Source: Polytrichum commune (taxonomy: Eukaryota > Streptophyta > Polytrichopsida > Polytrichales > Polytrichaceae). Taken from it: a stretch of 64,000 nucleotides of DNA. Below the pieces are notes generated by a model that did not search any database, was not told where the DNA came from, and was given only the letters and a program-made list of their open reading frames with translations. This document shows positions 39,201 through 50,105 of the stretch, one piece after another. Numbering within the stretch: position 1 is the first letter of the stretch; every line of letters starts with the position of its first letter. The stretch is taken from assembly GCA_950295325.1 (NCBI GenBank), contig OX485808.1, forward strand, positions 7,692,501 to 7,756,500, read 5' to 3'. The position numbers were made by a program, and so were the translations under genes.

Positions 39201-39334
39201 GGTGGTATGATTTCATCATCTGCATCGGCCACACCATTTGTAGCTTCTTGTTCCACGACATCTTCAAACTCGCTAGCATAGCTTGACGCTTCCGAGGAGA
39301 AATCGGACGCACTATCACCGACGTCGGAATCCAT
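36244..39334 (-). CDS. DUF7869-type transposase-like protein, one frameshift
   Basis: Exon 1 (39334-37942) and exon 2 (from 37773) join in phase across CACAG|GTTCGT and TTCAG|GTATGA. I start at the ATG at 39334 (MDSDVGDSASDF). The N-terminal part is acidic, followed by a Cys cluster DCCAKKCCQLF and KSLRQEMW. The core has IIHDKMDHAKTACPC, PISVTGMIAHGHVDV, HVQLDNCAKDNKCRYVF and VGHTHDDIDASFGRWS, the signature I associate with DUF7869 proteins, abundant in mosses. The three Asp-containing blocks fit an RNase H-fold transposase, but that is inference. Near 36990 the frame changes: the first frame ends at 36950, while the continuing frame (SGFIEYWKELCEED onward, acidic C terminus EDEDEEGE) ends at 36244. 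Either a single-base lesion, a sequence error or two proteins; about 970 residues if joined. Confidence 0.75.
37870..37895. repeat. 26-bp perfect palindrome in the transposase intron
   Basis: GAG-TTACGGATGCGCATCCGTAA-CTC lies inside the intron 37773-37942 of the transposase gene. It shares the TTACGGA/TCCGTAA arms with the main palindrome family of the element but has core ATGCGCAT instead of ACGCGCGT. Confidence 0.85.
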
Positions 39335-39387
39335 GGCCACTACAAGAGAGCCAAATGAAGAATGAGATAAAATATAAGCAGTGTATG

Positions 39388-40125
39388 TTTACGGACGCCC
39401 GTCCGCAAATCATTATCTGATAAGAGATGTCAGGGTTAGGCGCAAACATCTTGGCAAATTAGACAATGTATGTTTACGGACGCCCGTCCGTAAACATCCC
39501 TATGTCAAATGACAATTGTGTCCAAAACAAATAGAGTTGCAAGGAACCAAGAAGTCCCAGCCCCATTTACATTTACACTAAATTTTACCTCCTGGCCTTA
39601 CCAGTAATGTATTTGAATGTGTACCAACGGTTTGTCTGTTTACGGACGCGCGTCCGTAAACCTACCTTTACCTCATTACTAAACAGATGCAAGAGGTTTG
39701 TATGTTTACGGACGCGCGTCCGTAAACCTACCTTTACCTCATTACTAGAACAGATGCAAGAGGTTTGTATGTTTACGGACGCGCGTCCGAAAACCTACCT
39801 TTACCTCATTACTAGAACAGATGCAAAAGGTTCAAGATTTACGGACGCGCGTCCATAAATATTCATCAAAACAAATATGCATACTATCAAAACAGATAAT
39901 AATTCACAGCCCACATTGTAGATGACATACCACCATGTGACACCAAAAGGATGCATGTTTACGGACGCGCGTCCGCAAACCTACTTGTAAATGCTCAATG
40001 AGCCAATGAAAATAGATTGAGATACTCAATAATGCAACGAGCCACTGAGAGATTCAATAAGATATGAGATATTCAATAAGCAAATAAGTCAAGAGATGTA
40101 ATGTTTACGGACGTGCGTCCGTAAA
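39388..40125. repeat. Palindrome cluster 1 with 66-bp tandem repeat
   Basis: Eight 22-bp palindromes or one-mismatch variants with core TTACGGACGCGCGTCCGTAA lie at 39388, 39473, 39639, 39705, 39772, 39838, 39958 and 40104 (starts). The four from 39639 to 39859 are part of a 66-67-bp tandem repeat that includes CCTACCTTTACCTCATTACT. They lie just upstream of the transposase start codon (39334), so some may be in its promoter or 5' UTR. Confidence 0.9.
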
Positions 40126-43100
40126 GTTCCGTAATTTGCGGCATCATAATAGGACCCTTGCAGCGTGAACAATACCTGTCAGAAATAGAATCCATCGCAT
40201 TCAAAGATCCAGATAGTGCAAATCGAATATGGGTTTAGGGTATAATAGGTTCATTGCAATAGGATCTATACCTGCGCGAAACAAGTATCCACCACACTAC
40301 AAGGGTCTCAAGAGCGCAACCCACATCTGAGATGCAAAAAGAATCCCTTGGTGGGGGGATTTCCCTTAAGTACTCGTCGTCTTCCCTTGGATCCTTTCTT
40401 CAGCATAGGATACTAGCCGCCAACTCTTTCCTAAAAACAAAAACCTAATATTCCAACATGGAGAATGCCAGCCTTGCAATGGAATGTGTATTCATGGCGG
40501 CCAACATGCATTTGACCATGACTCCACATAATGACAAAGCAAAAGGCATCTATATATTTATGGTGTACAACAAAGCAAGTTGGTTAATATTATATGAGCA
40601 ATAAACATTGTTGAGGGGGGGTTTATATTATTGGAGTACCCAATATTAAGAGTTCATTGTAGAATTTGTGGACAAAAAATTATAGAATCGTATAAAAAAT
40701 CAACCACCACAACAACATTTGTAGTTCATGGACTATAAAAATATATGTGCTTCGGAAATAATCTAGCAACTATTTAATTGTTTTGCATACAATCTTATGA
40801 TATTAGAATATCATGTTCTCTCCTCTCATCTTGCATTTAATATTGTAATACAATCGGCCACCACCCTACCATCCAACCCTTTTAATTTCCCCACCTACAC
40901 ATAATATTATTAATACATACAGAAACTTTGATTTCCGTGAGGCCATGAAAGTAGAACATCTATGGACCTAGGTAGGGTTTAGGGTTTGGTGGATTTGGTG
41001 GGTTTAGGGTTTAGGGTTTGGTTGCAAGCATTCTTAGTTATTGAACAACACCAATTATTTTGCAAGATAGTGTAAGTGGTGAAAAAGTATATGACATTGA
41101 ACAAATATTCATGAAACTGTCAATAACAATTCTAATTGCCATGTACAAAATCTTCATTTGGTATCCTTTAATGAGAGCCATAAAACTTGGGTTGTGTAAG
41201 CCTAACTTTCATTTTTTTGAATCTTACTTTTTTTGGGTGAAATGTACCCCTTACATGCAAGTAAAAGATTTAGCCGGGACTTGTTATCCTTTGATGTGAC
41301 CCCAAGTTTAAAATGAAATGAAGGGATACAAATATGAAAACAATTAAGGCTTCGAAACATTGAAGATCATTATAATATTTATGTTCCAAGCCGGCTTTAG
41401 CCATTTGCTCTTAACATATACTTTTGATAAAAGGTTTTGAAGATCATATATATTAATTGGTATTCTTTAATGGAGTACTTAACACATCAATCCATGTCAC
41501 CATATGACTTCAACCCTATTAGATGGTATGAAATAAGAGCTTATAACTCCAAACAAATACAAACATTTTCAAGAACTCTTGACACAAGATTCCAAAGAGT
41601 GTAGTTGGATTGACATCCCCCACTACCTCATTTTACCATTAAAACTCTCAAATGAGAGGCAAGCAATTTGGCCTCATGATTACAAGAAGTAGGGTAGTTG
41701 AATGCTCACCCTAGGTTCTAGACTTGCATTCATGCTAAACCCCTTAAACCCTAAACCCTCAACCCATAGTATTATGTCATTCTTCTCAAAATATGGTGAA
41801 ATTTCTTCCAAGCCTCGCACTTTGAGGTTATGTTATTGATACCGGCTTAGGATGACCTCAAGTGACGGACGAGAGTTATGTCCTCCAAGAATTAAAGAGA
41901 TTAACATGCAAATTCATCCAAACCGAACATGAATGTCATTATTGTTCACCCTCTTTAGTATGACAAGTGTGAGAAACACAAAAAGGTCATGTTATCTAGG
42001 TGTCGTCTTCTCATTCATATGACAAGTGGCGTAAAGTTGTCATATTATTGAGGGAATACGAAATTATCATAATAAAAATGAGCGCAAAGATATATATATA
42101 CAACAAGTTTAATAGGCAATATAGATGATATGAAATAAGAGCTAATAACTCCAAACAAATACAAATATTTTCAAAAACTCTTGATAGAGGAGTCCAAAGA
42201 GTGGCATATGTCGATGTTTGTATTTACAAAATGCTTAATCTTTAAATTTTTTTTATTGATGTAATTTAATTGTGGACAATGATATACTATCATACAATAA
42301 ATAGTTGTAGCATATCATAATTCGTAATAATAAGCGATAGTTAGTGTACTAGTCATTTAAAGTCCACTTACCTTCATATTGCAACAACTCCACAAAAAAA
42401 TGTTACACTTGAGTTACTCAACCTCATATTGTCCTATAGTTTCAATACCGAAAACTTCCCTAGGCTTATCATTGTGAACTTAATAAACATTAGGATTTGT
42501 ATTGTAGAATGGGTTTGGTTAGGGTATTAATAAATGAAAGGTGACTAATATGACTCCAGGTCATACATCTTCACCTTATGTTAGTTGGGCTTTGTCATAA
42601 ATATGATGCTACATTGAAGGACTAATATCAAACAATCTATCATGTGGAGTTATGAAGTAATATGGTGTGAGTTGGGTTAGCACCATAGTCGGTTGGCAGA
42701 ACAACAATTCCCAAATAAACCTACGAATGAAAATGTGAAATATATAAATATTTATGTCGACATGGAAAAAATGAAATAAGGGTGATATTTAGGTTTCAGA
42801 CCAAGAGCCTGCCACTATTTAATGAAAATAAGGGTTTCAAGAGATTATTTTAAACAAAGACTATATTCGAATACAAGGTGCAGAACCCAATTGTCACTGG
42901 TGCTATGTTTTTACAATTTGTATCTTACATGCTATGTTACTACCATGTCCCTTCTCCTTTTGTCATTGTTAAATTTTAATCATATAATTAATGGTACACA
43001 TTATATGTCACTTCCACTTATTACCATTAATAGTTGAAATTTAGTGTTTGAGTTCATAGTTAAAAGTACCTTACTTTCATAGGGTTAGTGATATTTAGTG

Positions 43101-43600
43101 TAATTGGATGTTGCGACTGGATGATGGTGACATGTCAACTAATACTTATATGCATATGATATTGAGCAAGAAGTGTGTATAATGGTTGTTGAGTTGGTGG
43201 ATGCCGTTTTGGGAATCCATAATGCAGAAGGCTTTGATTTTAATGTTAATTTGCATTTGGTTCATTTGGATGATATTTTTTCACGTACAATATTAAAGCG
43301 TCAACGTTATGCATCATTGTTGTCTAATTTTTTATTAGACAACTTGTTTCACTTAGGTAGGCAACACTAGACTCAGATCACTGAACTCTTATTTCAATAA
43401 TTATTGAGAACGCTTGTATTTGTTTGAAGTTATACGTTATTATTTCATACAATATATATAATAATTGCTTACATCCGTTGTGTGTGTTTTGAAGCTCATA
43501 TTTCTTTTGTTTTTTTTATTCGCTCAATAGTACGACAATTTTACAGCGTTTGTCATATTAACGAGAAGACAACATGTCGATAATACGACATTTTTTGTGA
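40126..43600. other. AT-rich centre of the inner element
   Basis: No gene supported. Three complete TTTAGGG-like telomere-type units plus degenerate ones lie at about 40974-41020, and an inverted CCCTAAA patch near 41747-41760. Small open frames at 41060-41299, 42822-43037 and 43173-43370 have no recognisable motif. A nested insertion is possible but its ends were not found. Confidence 0.4.
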
Positions 43601-43689
43601 TTTCCAAACGTGTCTTACTAAAGAGGGAGAGGTGTGCCACATACCTCTCCAATATGAACCTATAGGGTTCTGCCACGTGGCGATGGGGT

Positions 43690-44750
43690 GCGGGGTGGAT
43701 GGGACGTTGGGAGTCGGGGCGTTTGGGGGGCTCCTCTTGAGTACTTAAGGGTTTTAGGGTTTCATTCGCCCATTTTCACCCTCTCATTTCTCCGCCTCCC
43801 CTCTCTCGCTCTCCTTCCTCACATTCTTCTCACGCTCCTCTCTTGCTTCTCTAGGGTTTGTTGTTGTCACCCTAAACCCTCTCCTCCCCGCGTTCCTCTT
43901 GTTGTTGGCGCTTCTCTCCGCGCTCCTCTCCTCTTGCTGTTGGCGTTCCTCTTGCTCTCCTCTTGCTGTTGGCGCTCCTCTTGCTCTCCGCGCTCCTCTC
44001 CTCTCCGCGCTCCTCTTGCTGTTGGCGCTCCTAGTCACCTCACAAGGTTGTTTGTTGTTTGTGTTTGTGTTTGTTCTTGTGCTTGCTGGTTTGCTTTGCT
44101 TTGCTTTGCTTTGCTTTGTGCTTGTGCTTGTGCTTTGCTTTTGCTTTGCTTGTGCTTTCATTGCTTGTGCTTTACTTTGCTTTGCTTTGCTTTGCTGATT
44201 TGCTTTTCTTTGCTTTGCTTTGCTTTGCATTGCTTGTGCTTGCTTGTGCTTTGTTGTGCTGGCTTGGTTGCTTGTTTGATTGCTGGCCTCTTGCATAATG
44301 ACATAGGTTGCTTGTTTGATTGTATTTTAGTTAATTTCTTGCTTTTATTGCTTGTTTAATTGTTTGATTGCATGCTGCTTGTGTCATTGTTTGTGCTTGC
44401 TAGCTGGTTGTGCTTGCTAGCTGATTGTGCTTGCTTGTGCTTACTTGTGATTGTTTTTTAATCTTTTGTTTATGTGCTTGCTTGTGATTATTTTTTCTCT
44501 CTTTTGCTTGTGTACTTGCTTGCTTACAGTTGTTTGATTTGCTTGTGCTTGCTACTTTGCTTTGCTTTGCTTGCTGGCGTGGTTGCTTGTTTACTTGCTG
44601 GCCTCTTGCATAAGTACATAGATTGCTTGTTTGATTGTGTTTTAGTTTATTTCTTGCTTTTTTACTTGCTGGTTTGATTGTTTGATTGCTGGATTGTTTG
44701 ATTGCTTGGTTTTTTTTGTTCTTTGTTGGTTTGCTTGTATTTTGCATCAT
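43690..44750 (+). repeat. C/T-rich leader-like patch and TTTGC microsatellite
   Basis: A patch with GTACTTAAGGGTTTTAGGG (about 43741) and long pyrimidine runs looks like a TATA/leader region. It is followed by a minisatellite of CTCTTGCTGTTGGCG and CTCTCCGCGCTCCT units (43895-44035) and then a long, interrupted TTTGC/TTGTGC array to about 44745. The Leu/Cys-rich frames on plus and the Lys/Gln/Ser-rich frames on minus follow from the repeats. Confidence 0.65.
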
Positions 44751-44901
44751 ATGCATCATGAAAGATTTCTAGAACACTGCAATTGCATTCTGTAGATCAA
44801 TGCAATTGCATTCTGCAGATCCTTGGGAAATACAAAACCACCTTCCTAAAATTCCGGAACCCTCTCAACAAGGACCAGATTAACCAATGTAGGGCTTGAA
44901 G

Positions 44902-45176
44902 TTTACGGACGCGCGTCCGTAAACTTTGACGCACCAGGTGGGTGAAGCATGCAACATATATCCAGAACTTACGGACGCGCGTCCGTAAGTTCTGGATATA
45001 TTTAAAAAACAATATTATTACTAATGGACAGTATATTTTCCTAGTTTACGGACGCGCGTCCGTAAACTAGTGACATCCAAGTAAACCCCACTCCTAGTTT
45101 ATGGACGCGCGTCCGTAAACTAGTGACATCTGAGGAAACCCCATTCCTAGTTTACGGACGCGCGTCCGTAAACTAA
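44902..45176. repeat. Palindrome cluster 2, includes a 46-bp perfect palindrome
   Basis: Five palindromes: 44902-44923; 44956-45001, a perfect 46-bp palindrome whose arms are ATATATCCAGAAC plus TTACGGACGC; and three copies at 45041-45070, 45094-45123 and 45147-45176. The last three are part of a 53-bp tandem unit in which CTAG extends the palindrome arms to 30 bp and the spacer reads TGACATCC-x-AGTAAACCC. Confidence 0.9.
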
Positions 45177-45539
45177 TGACATCCGAGTAAACCTGTGAGC
45201 CCAAAATGGTGCCCATATGTGGTGATTAATTCTTCGAAACCAATTTTAGTTTGACTTTGATGTGTTATGATTATTCACAAAACATAAAAAGAATGAAGTG
45301 TGGTGTGGATTTAAGTTTAGGCATTAGAATGTGTTGTGTAGTTATTTCAAGGTTTGATTTCAATAAGAAGATGCCTTGATTATGTGAGTAAAGGGTAAGG
45401 TGAGGCAAGGTGAGCTCCGCGGGTTAAATGCCCACTTTTGGATCCACCTTGGTAGTTTAGGAAGAAGGAAGTTTGGTGGAAGGGGATTAGTCCCTACTTT
45501 GAAGGTGAAGGTTAAGGGATTGTGATTGGAGGTGCTAAT

Positions 45540-45720
45540 CCTCCCACCCTATCCTCACCTCTCTCTCCCTCTCTCCCTCTCTCCCTCTTTGCTACTTAAG
45601 GTGTTCTTTCTCTCATTTGCGACTCTCTCCATCAAGCGCTCTCAAGGGGAGCAAGCTCTTAAGAGCTTGAGCACATGTGGGTGACATTAGTTTTTAGTAG
45701 AGTTGATTAGTTAAGCTCTC
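45540..45720 (+). promoter_or_regulatory. Possible promoter/leader of the cargo genes
   Basis: A CT-rich microsatellite (45559-45592) leads into GCTACTTAAGG, a TATA-like word, and more pyrimidine-rich sequence with TCTCTCATTTGCGACTCTC. A similar arrangement occurs at 43.74 kb. It lies 1.5 kb upstream of the first cargo exon on the same strand. Promoter identity is inferred from composition alone. Confidence 0.25.
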
Positions 45721-45911
45721 TCTCAAGGCCCAAAGTGAGGGAGCTCTTGAGTTTAAGGTTGCATGTAGTGATTAGGTGTTAGTTAATTAAAGTAGTGTGT
45801 TAGATTAGCGCATGATTTAGCATCAAAAGAAAGAAAAGAAAAGAAGAGTTAGGACCTTGATGATGGATGGGAGAGGTTGTATGAAGGGTAGCCAAGACTA
45901 AAGTAGAAGAT

Positions 45912-46480
45912 GATTGCTAGAGGATTCGGCTGGCCTAAGGCCTGACCAGCTTAATGCTGGACTAAGGGAGGAGCGACTACTGGAGGATCCGGTTGGCCTA
46001 AGGCCTAACCAGCTTAGTTGCTGGACCAAGGTAGAAGCTGACTGCTGGAGGATTCGGCTGGCCTAAGGCTAACCAGCTTAGTTGCTGGACCAAGGTAGAA
46101 GCTGACTGCTGGAGGATTCGGCTGGCCTAAGGCCTAACCAGCTTAATGCTGGACTAAGGGAGGAGCGACTACTGGAGGATCCGGTTGGCCTAAGGCCTAA
46201 CCAGCTTAGTTGCTGGACCAAGGTAGAAGCTGACTGCTGGAGGATTCGGCTGGCCTAAGGCCTAACCAGCTTAGTTGCTGGGTTAAGGTAGAAGCTGACT
46301 GTTGGAGGATTCGGCTGGCCTAAGGTTAACCAGCTTAGTTGCTGGACCAAGGTAGAAGATGACTGCTGGAGGATTTGGTTGGCCTAAGGCCTAACCAGCT
46401 TAGTTGCTGGACCAAAGTAGAAGCTGACTGCTGGAGGATTTGGTTGGGTCCTAGGCCTAACCAGCTTAGTTGCGAGAAGA
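45912..46480 (+). repeat. Tandem array of about nine 64-65-bp units
   Basis: The unit contains CTGCTGGAGGATTCGGCTGG, CCTAAGGCCTAACCAGCTTA and GTTGCTGGACCAAGGTAGAA. Units 1-2 (GGACTAAGGGAGGAGCGA type, then GGATCCGGTTGG type) recur as units 4-5, giving a higher-order period of about 194 bp. GGCCTAAGGCC-like and CCAGCTTA...TGCTGG words inside the unit are partly self-complementary. Confidence 0.9.
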
Positions 46481-46565
46481 TAATTTGGCTTGGGCCTAAG
46501 TTATTTAATTAGCTCTAATTAGTTAAACTACTAGGGGGGTCGTAGTTAGGACAATCCTCCTAGGA

Positions 46566-46830
46566 TTGATAGACCATAATAGATTATTGCATGCCATCTT
46601 GGTTTTGGGTAGAGTTGGATCTACTAGGAAGGTAGAAATGTGTGGGACTTTCAAATGTGTGGATGGTTACCCATTGAAGCAAGTGTTTTTAAACACTCGT
46701 ACCTTTGGTTGGAATATAATACGTGCACAATCAATGGGAACTGTGGAAGATCCTAACAAGGACAAGATAAAGGAAGTAAAAATCAAGAAGTCTAGAGGGA
46801 TCTCTTTAACTAATGACATCCAAGTAAACC
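46566..46830 (+). other. Coding-like stretch upstream of the cargo gene
   Basis: An open frame with CGTFKCVDGYPLKQVFLN, TRTFGWNIIRAQ and a Lys-rich end (NKDKIKEVKIKKSRG) runs up to palindrome cluster 3. No family recognised. It could be an upstream exon of the ParB/methyltransferase-like gene, since the ATG at 47160 follows a splice-acceptor-like TTTGCAG, or it may be chance. Confidence 0.25.
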
Positions 46831-46836
46831 CCATTC

Positions 46837-47118
46837 CTAGTTTCCGGACGCACGTCCGTAAATTAGTGCTAACCCCGTAAACCCAACTACTAGTTTACGG
46901 ACGTGCGTTCGTAAACTAGAACTTTCTTATTAAATCTTATCTTTGTTCATAGTTGAGATTCTCATCCCCAACTACCCGTTGATAGTTTACGGACGCGCGT
47001 CCGTAAACTACATGTGAAATTTCGTATTGACATATGCAAAATCTTTTCGGATAGTTCATTCTGACACTATAATTCAAAACAACCTGCGGAAAGTTTATGG
47101 ACGCGCGTCCGTAAACTT
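46837..47118. repeat. Palindrome cluster 3
   Basis: Four palindromes with the TTACGGACGCGCGTCCGTAA core or one- to two-base variants lie at 46837-46866, 46890-46919, 46983-47010 and 47091-47118. The first two carry CTAG arm extensions as in cluster 2 and the first is preceded by the same AATGACATCCAAGTAAACCCC spacer, tying both clusters to one amplified unit. The cluster ends 41 bp before the first cargo ATG. Confidence 0.88.
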
Positions 47119-48454
47119 GACATTAATCATGATGCTAAGCATTGTTTTTGCATTTGCAGATGGCATCTACAAAAAGACCTGCAATTGACCAGGCATTTGA
47201 GTTTCTTCCGCCTCCACTTCCACCCGCCATCAAAGATATAAGCCACAACGATCACTACAAGCCAGTCAAAGACACAGTAGACAACTGGACAGTTTACGTA
47301 GAGAAACTTGAGAATGACACATTCGTACTTAGATTTGGGTATCAAATGAAGACGAAATGTAGATAAATGGGTTAGAGTTAAAAATTGGTCAGTAGAGTGT
47401 GCAGTGGTCCAAGGTGACTATGTCGTCATAGATCTTGAAAAACAAGATGACAGAGTCACAATTCTTCTTCATGAGCACAGACATCCATTCCACAAGGCTG
47501 AATGCGAAAATGGCAGCCCGGATGCGGGTTGCTTCAATCTGGCAACTGAATTCCAAGACTATGCATGCAATGCACCTTGGACGGGTAAGCGGCTTGGAAG
47601 ACTCCTCAACAATGTCACGAGAGTGAATGGGGCAGTCCTGGAGTCCAGAAAGGGGAAAAAAAAAAAAAATCGTTTCTGAACGACAACCGCGTGTTCCACA
47701 GAGAGTCCCGGAAGGATCAAGACCGTCTCAAAGTGGAGCATCGAGAGGGAGCAAACCATCCAGTAAACGCTCCCATTCACAGATGGAGTCATCTGGACTT
47801 ACCGAAGGTCCAGATGTCAGCTCCACCCTTACTGTCGCACCACTTCTGAAGAAAGGAGAACGCCCGAACTCTGATCTATCAACAAAAATTCAACAAGAGT
47901 TCGACGAAAAAACGAAAGCCTGCTAGCCAATGGGCAGGTATTTCACATTTGACGTGGATGTTTATAAATGCCACCAGGGCATCGAGAGTATGAATACTCG
48001 GGTGCAAGAAGAGAGCGGGGTCTGGTGGCAGATGAACAACATCATGAACAACCCGAAAGCTGACCGGCAGACCATATGTGTGACCCCAAAGGATCCAATC
48101 GTGGAGGTCACAGCAGAACATTGGCCAATTATTAAGCAAGGGGAATTCTACATCGTGGACGGCCAGCATAGCGTGGAAGCGGCAAAAGCTCTCCTCGCAG
48201 ACGATAATTGGAAGAGCCCTCTGAAACCCACAATCCGATATTGGAAGGCACTTCTCGTGCATTCAGAGGACTCCAATCAGCTCATCGCCATATCTACCTT
48301 CCTCAACCAGACAAACAAAATCAAGGCGTTTGAGGCGTCATGGACAGCCAACATCGTGGCTGGTAGGACCTTGTGGGAGGAGCACGGCTGTCCACCAAAA
48401 GAGAGGGACAACGCAGTCGTCAAGAATCCCAAATGACAGGTAATATTCCCAAAT

Positions 48455-48531
48455 GAATTTACGGACGCGCGTCCGTAAATTCTCCTTTACTCTTTTTGTG
48501 CTCCAAGTTTACGGACGCGCGTCCGTAAACT
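48455..48531. repeat. Two palindromes in cargo intron 1
   Basis: Perfect palindromes of 28 bp (48455-48482) and 26 bp (48506-48531) with core TTACGGACGCGCGTCCGTAA lie in the 154-bp intron 48440-48593 and make up about a third of it. Confidence 0.92.
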
Positions 48532-49953
48532 AGACGGTTCTCATTCCATTTTTTGATCTCATTTCAACAACTCATTTGTTTCTCTACTTGCAGGCATTCA
48601 GCAGTGCGATTGTGACAAAGTTCTCAAGCATTGACATGAAGCAAAGCGGCATGAAGACAGTGCAAGATCTGAAGGGCGAACTGAAGCTCATCACTTCGTC
48701 GGGTAGGACCTGGGCTATCTGGATGCGCGTCTTCCATGCACACAGCAACGGAGAACTCATTAACCTTGAGACGGAGAAGAAGTACAAAGAGGACCTGAAG
48801 ATTAAGGTGCCTCCAATCCTCAGAGAGTTCTTCCGTCCCCTCCAAGGGTTGCTCGATGCCGAGCTTTATAAGGCGGCAGAACACCTTCTTAAGGAGACTC
48901 CGAGAAGGACAGCGCCGTATCTAAAAATCTTCCTCAAACGACCAAGGTTTATGAAGCCTTCAACGTACCATATTAAGGAATGGTGCGAATACAGGAAGAA
49001 GAAGACATTGGCTATGAGGGAGATAGGCAAATTGGTACCCGCCTACAACCTTACAGATGCAGATGGTGACATTGTGTGGGACAACTGGAGGGGATTGAAA
49101 ATAACATACCACATCAATGGCGTCTCAATGAAGGCATTGATAAGAGCAGCATCTCCGTTCTTGGCCCAGCGCTCAAGGAAGAATGAGAAGAAAGGTTCTA
49201 TCAACGAAAGGGAGACAACTTTGTATAAACACTTCCTCGATAGAAAGAAGAATGCCAAATTCGAGGGTGTCGCGAGGTTTTGCGTTGTGACATTACAATT
49301 GAAGTTCGGCAAGTGGGACACCCATGCTTCGCGGGCCACTGTGAGAGATGACCCCCGGGGTTGTCCTTTTGCTATCTTTGATTTCCGTGCATTTCCAAAT
49401 TCTTGGAAACAACCTCCTCCGGGGACCCCTTTCTACGACAGCTTCCTGAAAGCTTTCAAGAGCTTTCGGTCCCCTGCACTTCTGGAGCCAAACGTGTGGC
49501 TGTGGATTGTGGACCAAGAGAGATCCGCAGCGGTCGTCGACCTATATAACTCGACGATGGATCTCGAATACAATATCTTCCACAGCACATACGTCCCCGC
49601 GAAGACGGAAGGCATCGCCGTCATCGAAGAAGCAAGGGGGGTAAAGCAGGTCGGCGCTATATGTCTCTATTTCTTGACACGGAAGTCTTCGGCAAGTGGG
49701 CGTTTTCCTGTAAAGGCGAAGAGCGTGTTCAAGAAAATTTACCAGTTGCCGCCTCCACACCCCAAGGAGCTAATGGACGAGGCGATGTTCGCAATCTGCC
49801 CGGCAACCGAGCTCCGAATGGACTTTTACATAGGAGTATTGAAGGCTGTGACTGTGATGAGTGAGACAGTGTACAACGTCTTCGGGGGGACCAAATTTGT
49901 TTATGCGGCATTGGTAAGTACTTAAAAAAACTTTCATGCCTCCACCTGATGCA

Positions 49954-50105
49954 ACTTTACGGCCGCGCGGCCGTAAAGTGTAACCACCTAGTTCATTTCA
50001 ACTTTGCGGCCGCGCTGCAGTGCATATTTACGGCCGCGCGGCCGTAAAGTTATCAAACCTAACCCAGTGTGCATTTTACGGACGCACGCCCGTAAAATGC
50101 ACACT
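49954..50105. repeat. Palindromes of a second core type in cargo intron 2
   Basis: The intron 49914-50185 has a 26-bp perfect palindrome (49954-49979) and a 22-bp one (50027-50048) with core TTACGGCCGCGCGGCCGTAA. Between them is a decayed one near 50000-50020. At 50066-50105 there is a 40-bp palindrome with 15-bp arms AGTGTGCATTTTACG and an imperfect centre GACGCACGCC, close to the main core. The CGGCCG core is seen only in this intron. Confidence 0.9.

Noticed and set aside
39388-40125. CRISPR array (regular short palindromic repeats)
   Set aside because: The repeats are full palindromes in spliced eukaryotic DNA, spacers are themselves repeated or irregular (44-120 bp), the repeats also occur in introns and exons, and no cas genes exist.
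40974-41020. A chromosome end
   Set aside because: Only a few TTTAGGG-type units, interstitial and degenerate, inside a transposon.
43688-44359. 223-residue Leu/Cys-rich protein and opposite-strand Lys/Gln/Ser-rich frames
   Set aside because: They are translations of the TTTGC/TTGTGC microsatellite and CTC-rich minisatellite on both strands.
47160-48439. Bacterial or phage contamination, because of the ParB-like/methyltransferase-like fusion
   Set aside because: The gene has GT-AG introns at conserved positions, a diverged second copy in the same locus, and lies inside a plant-type transposon.
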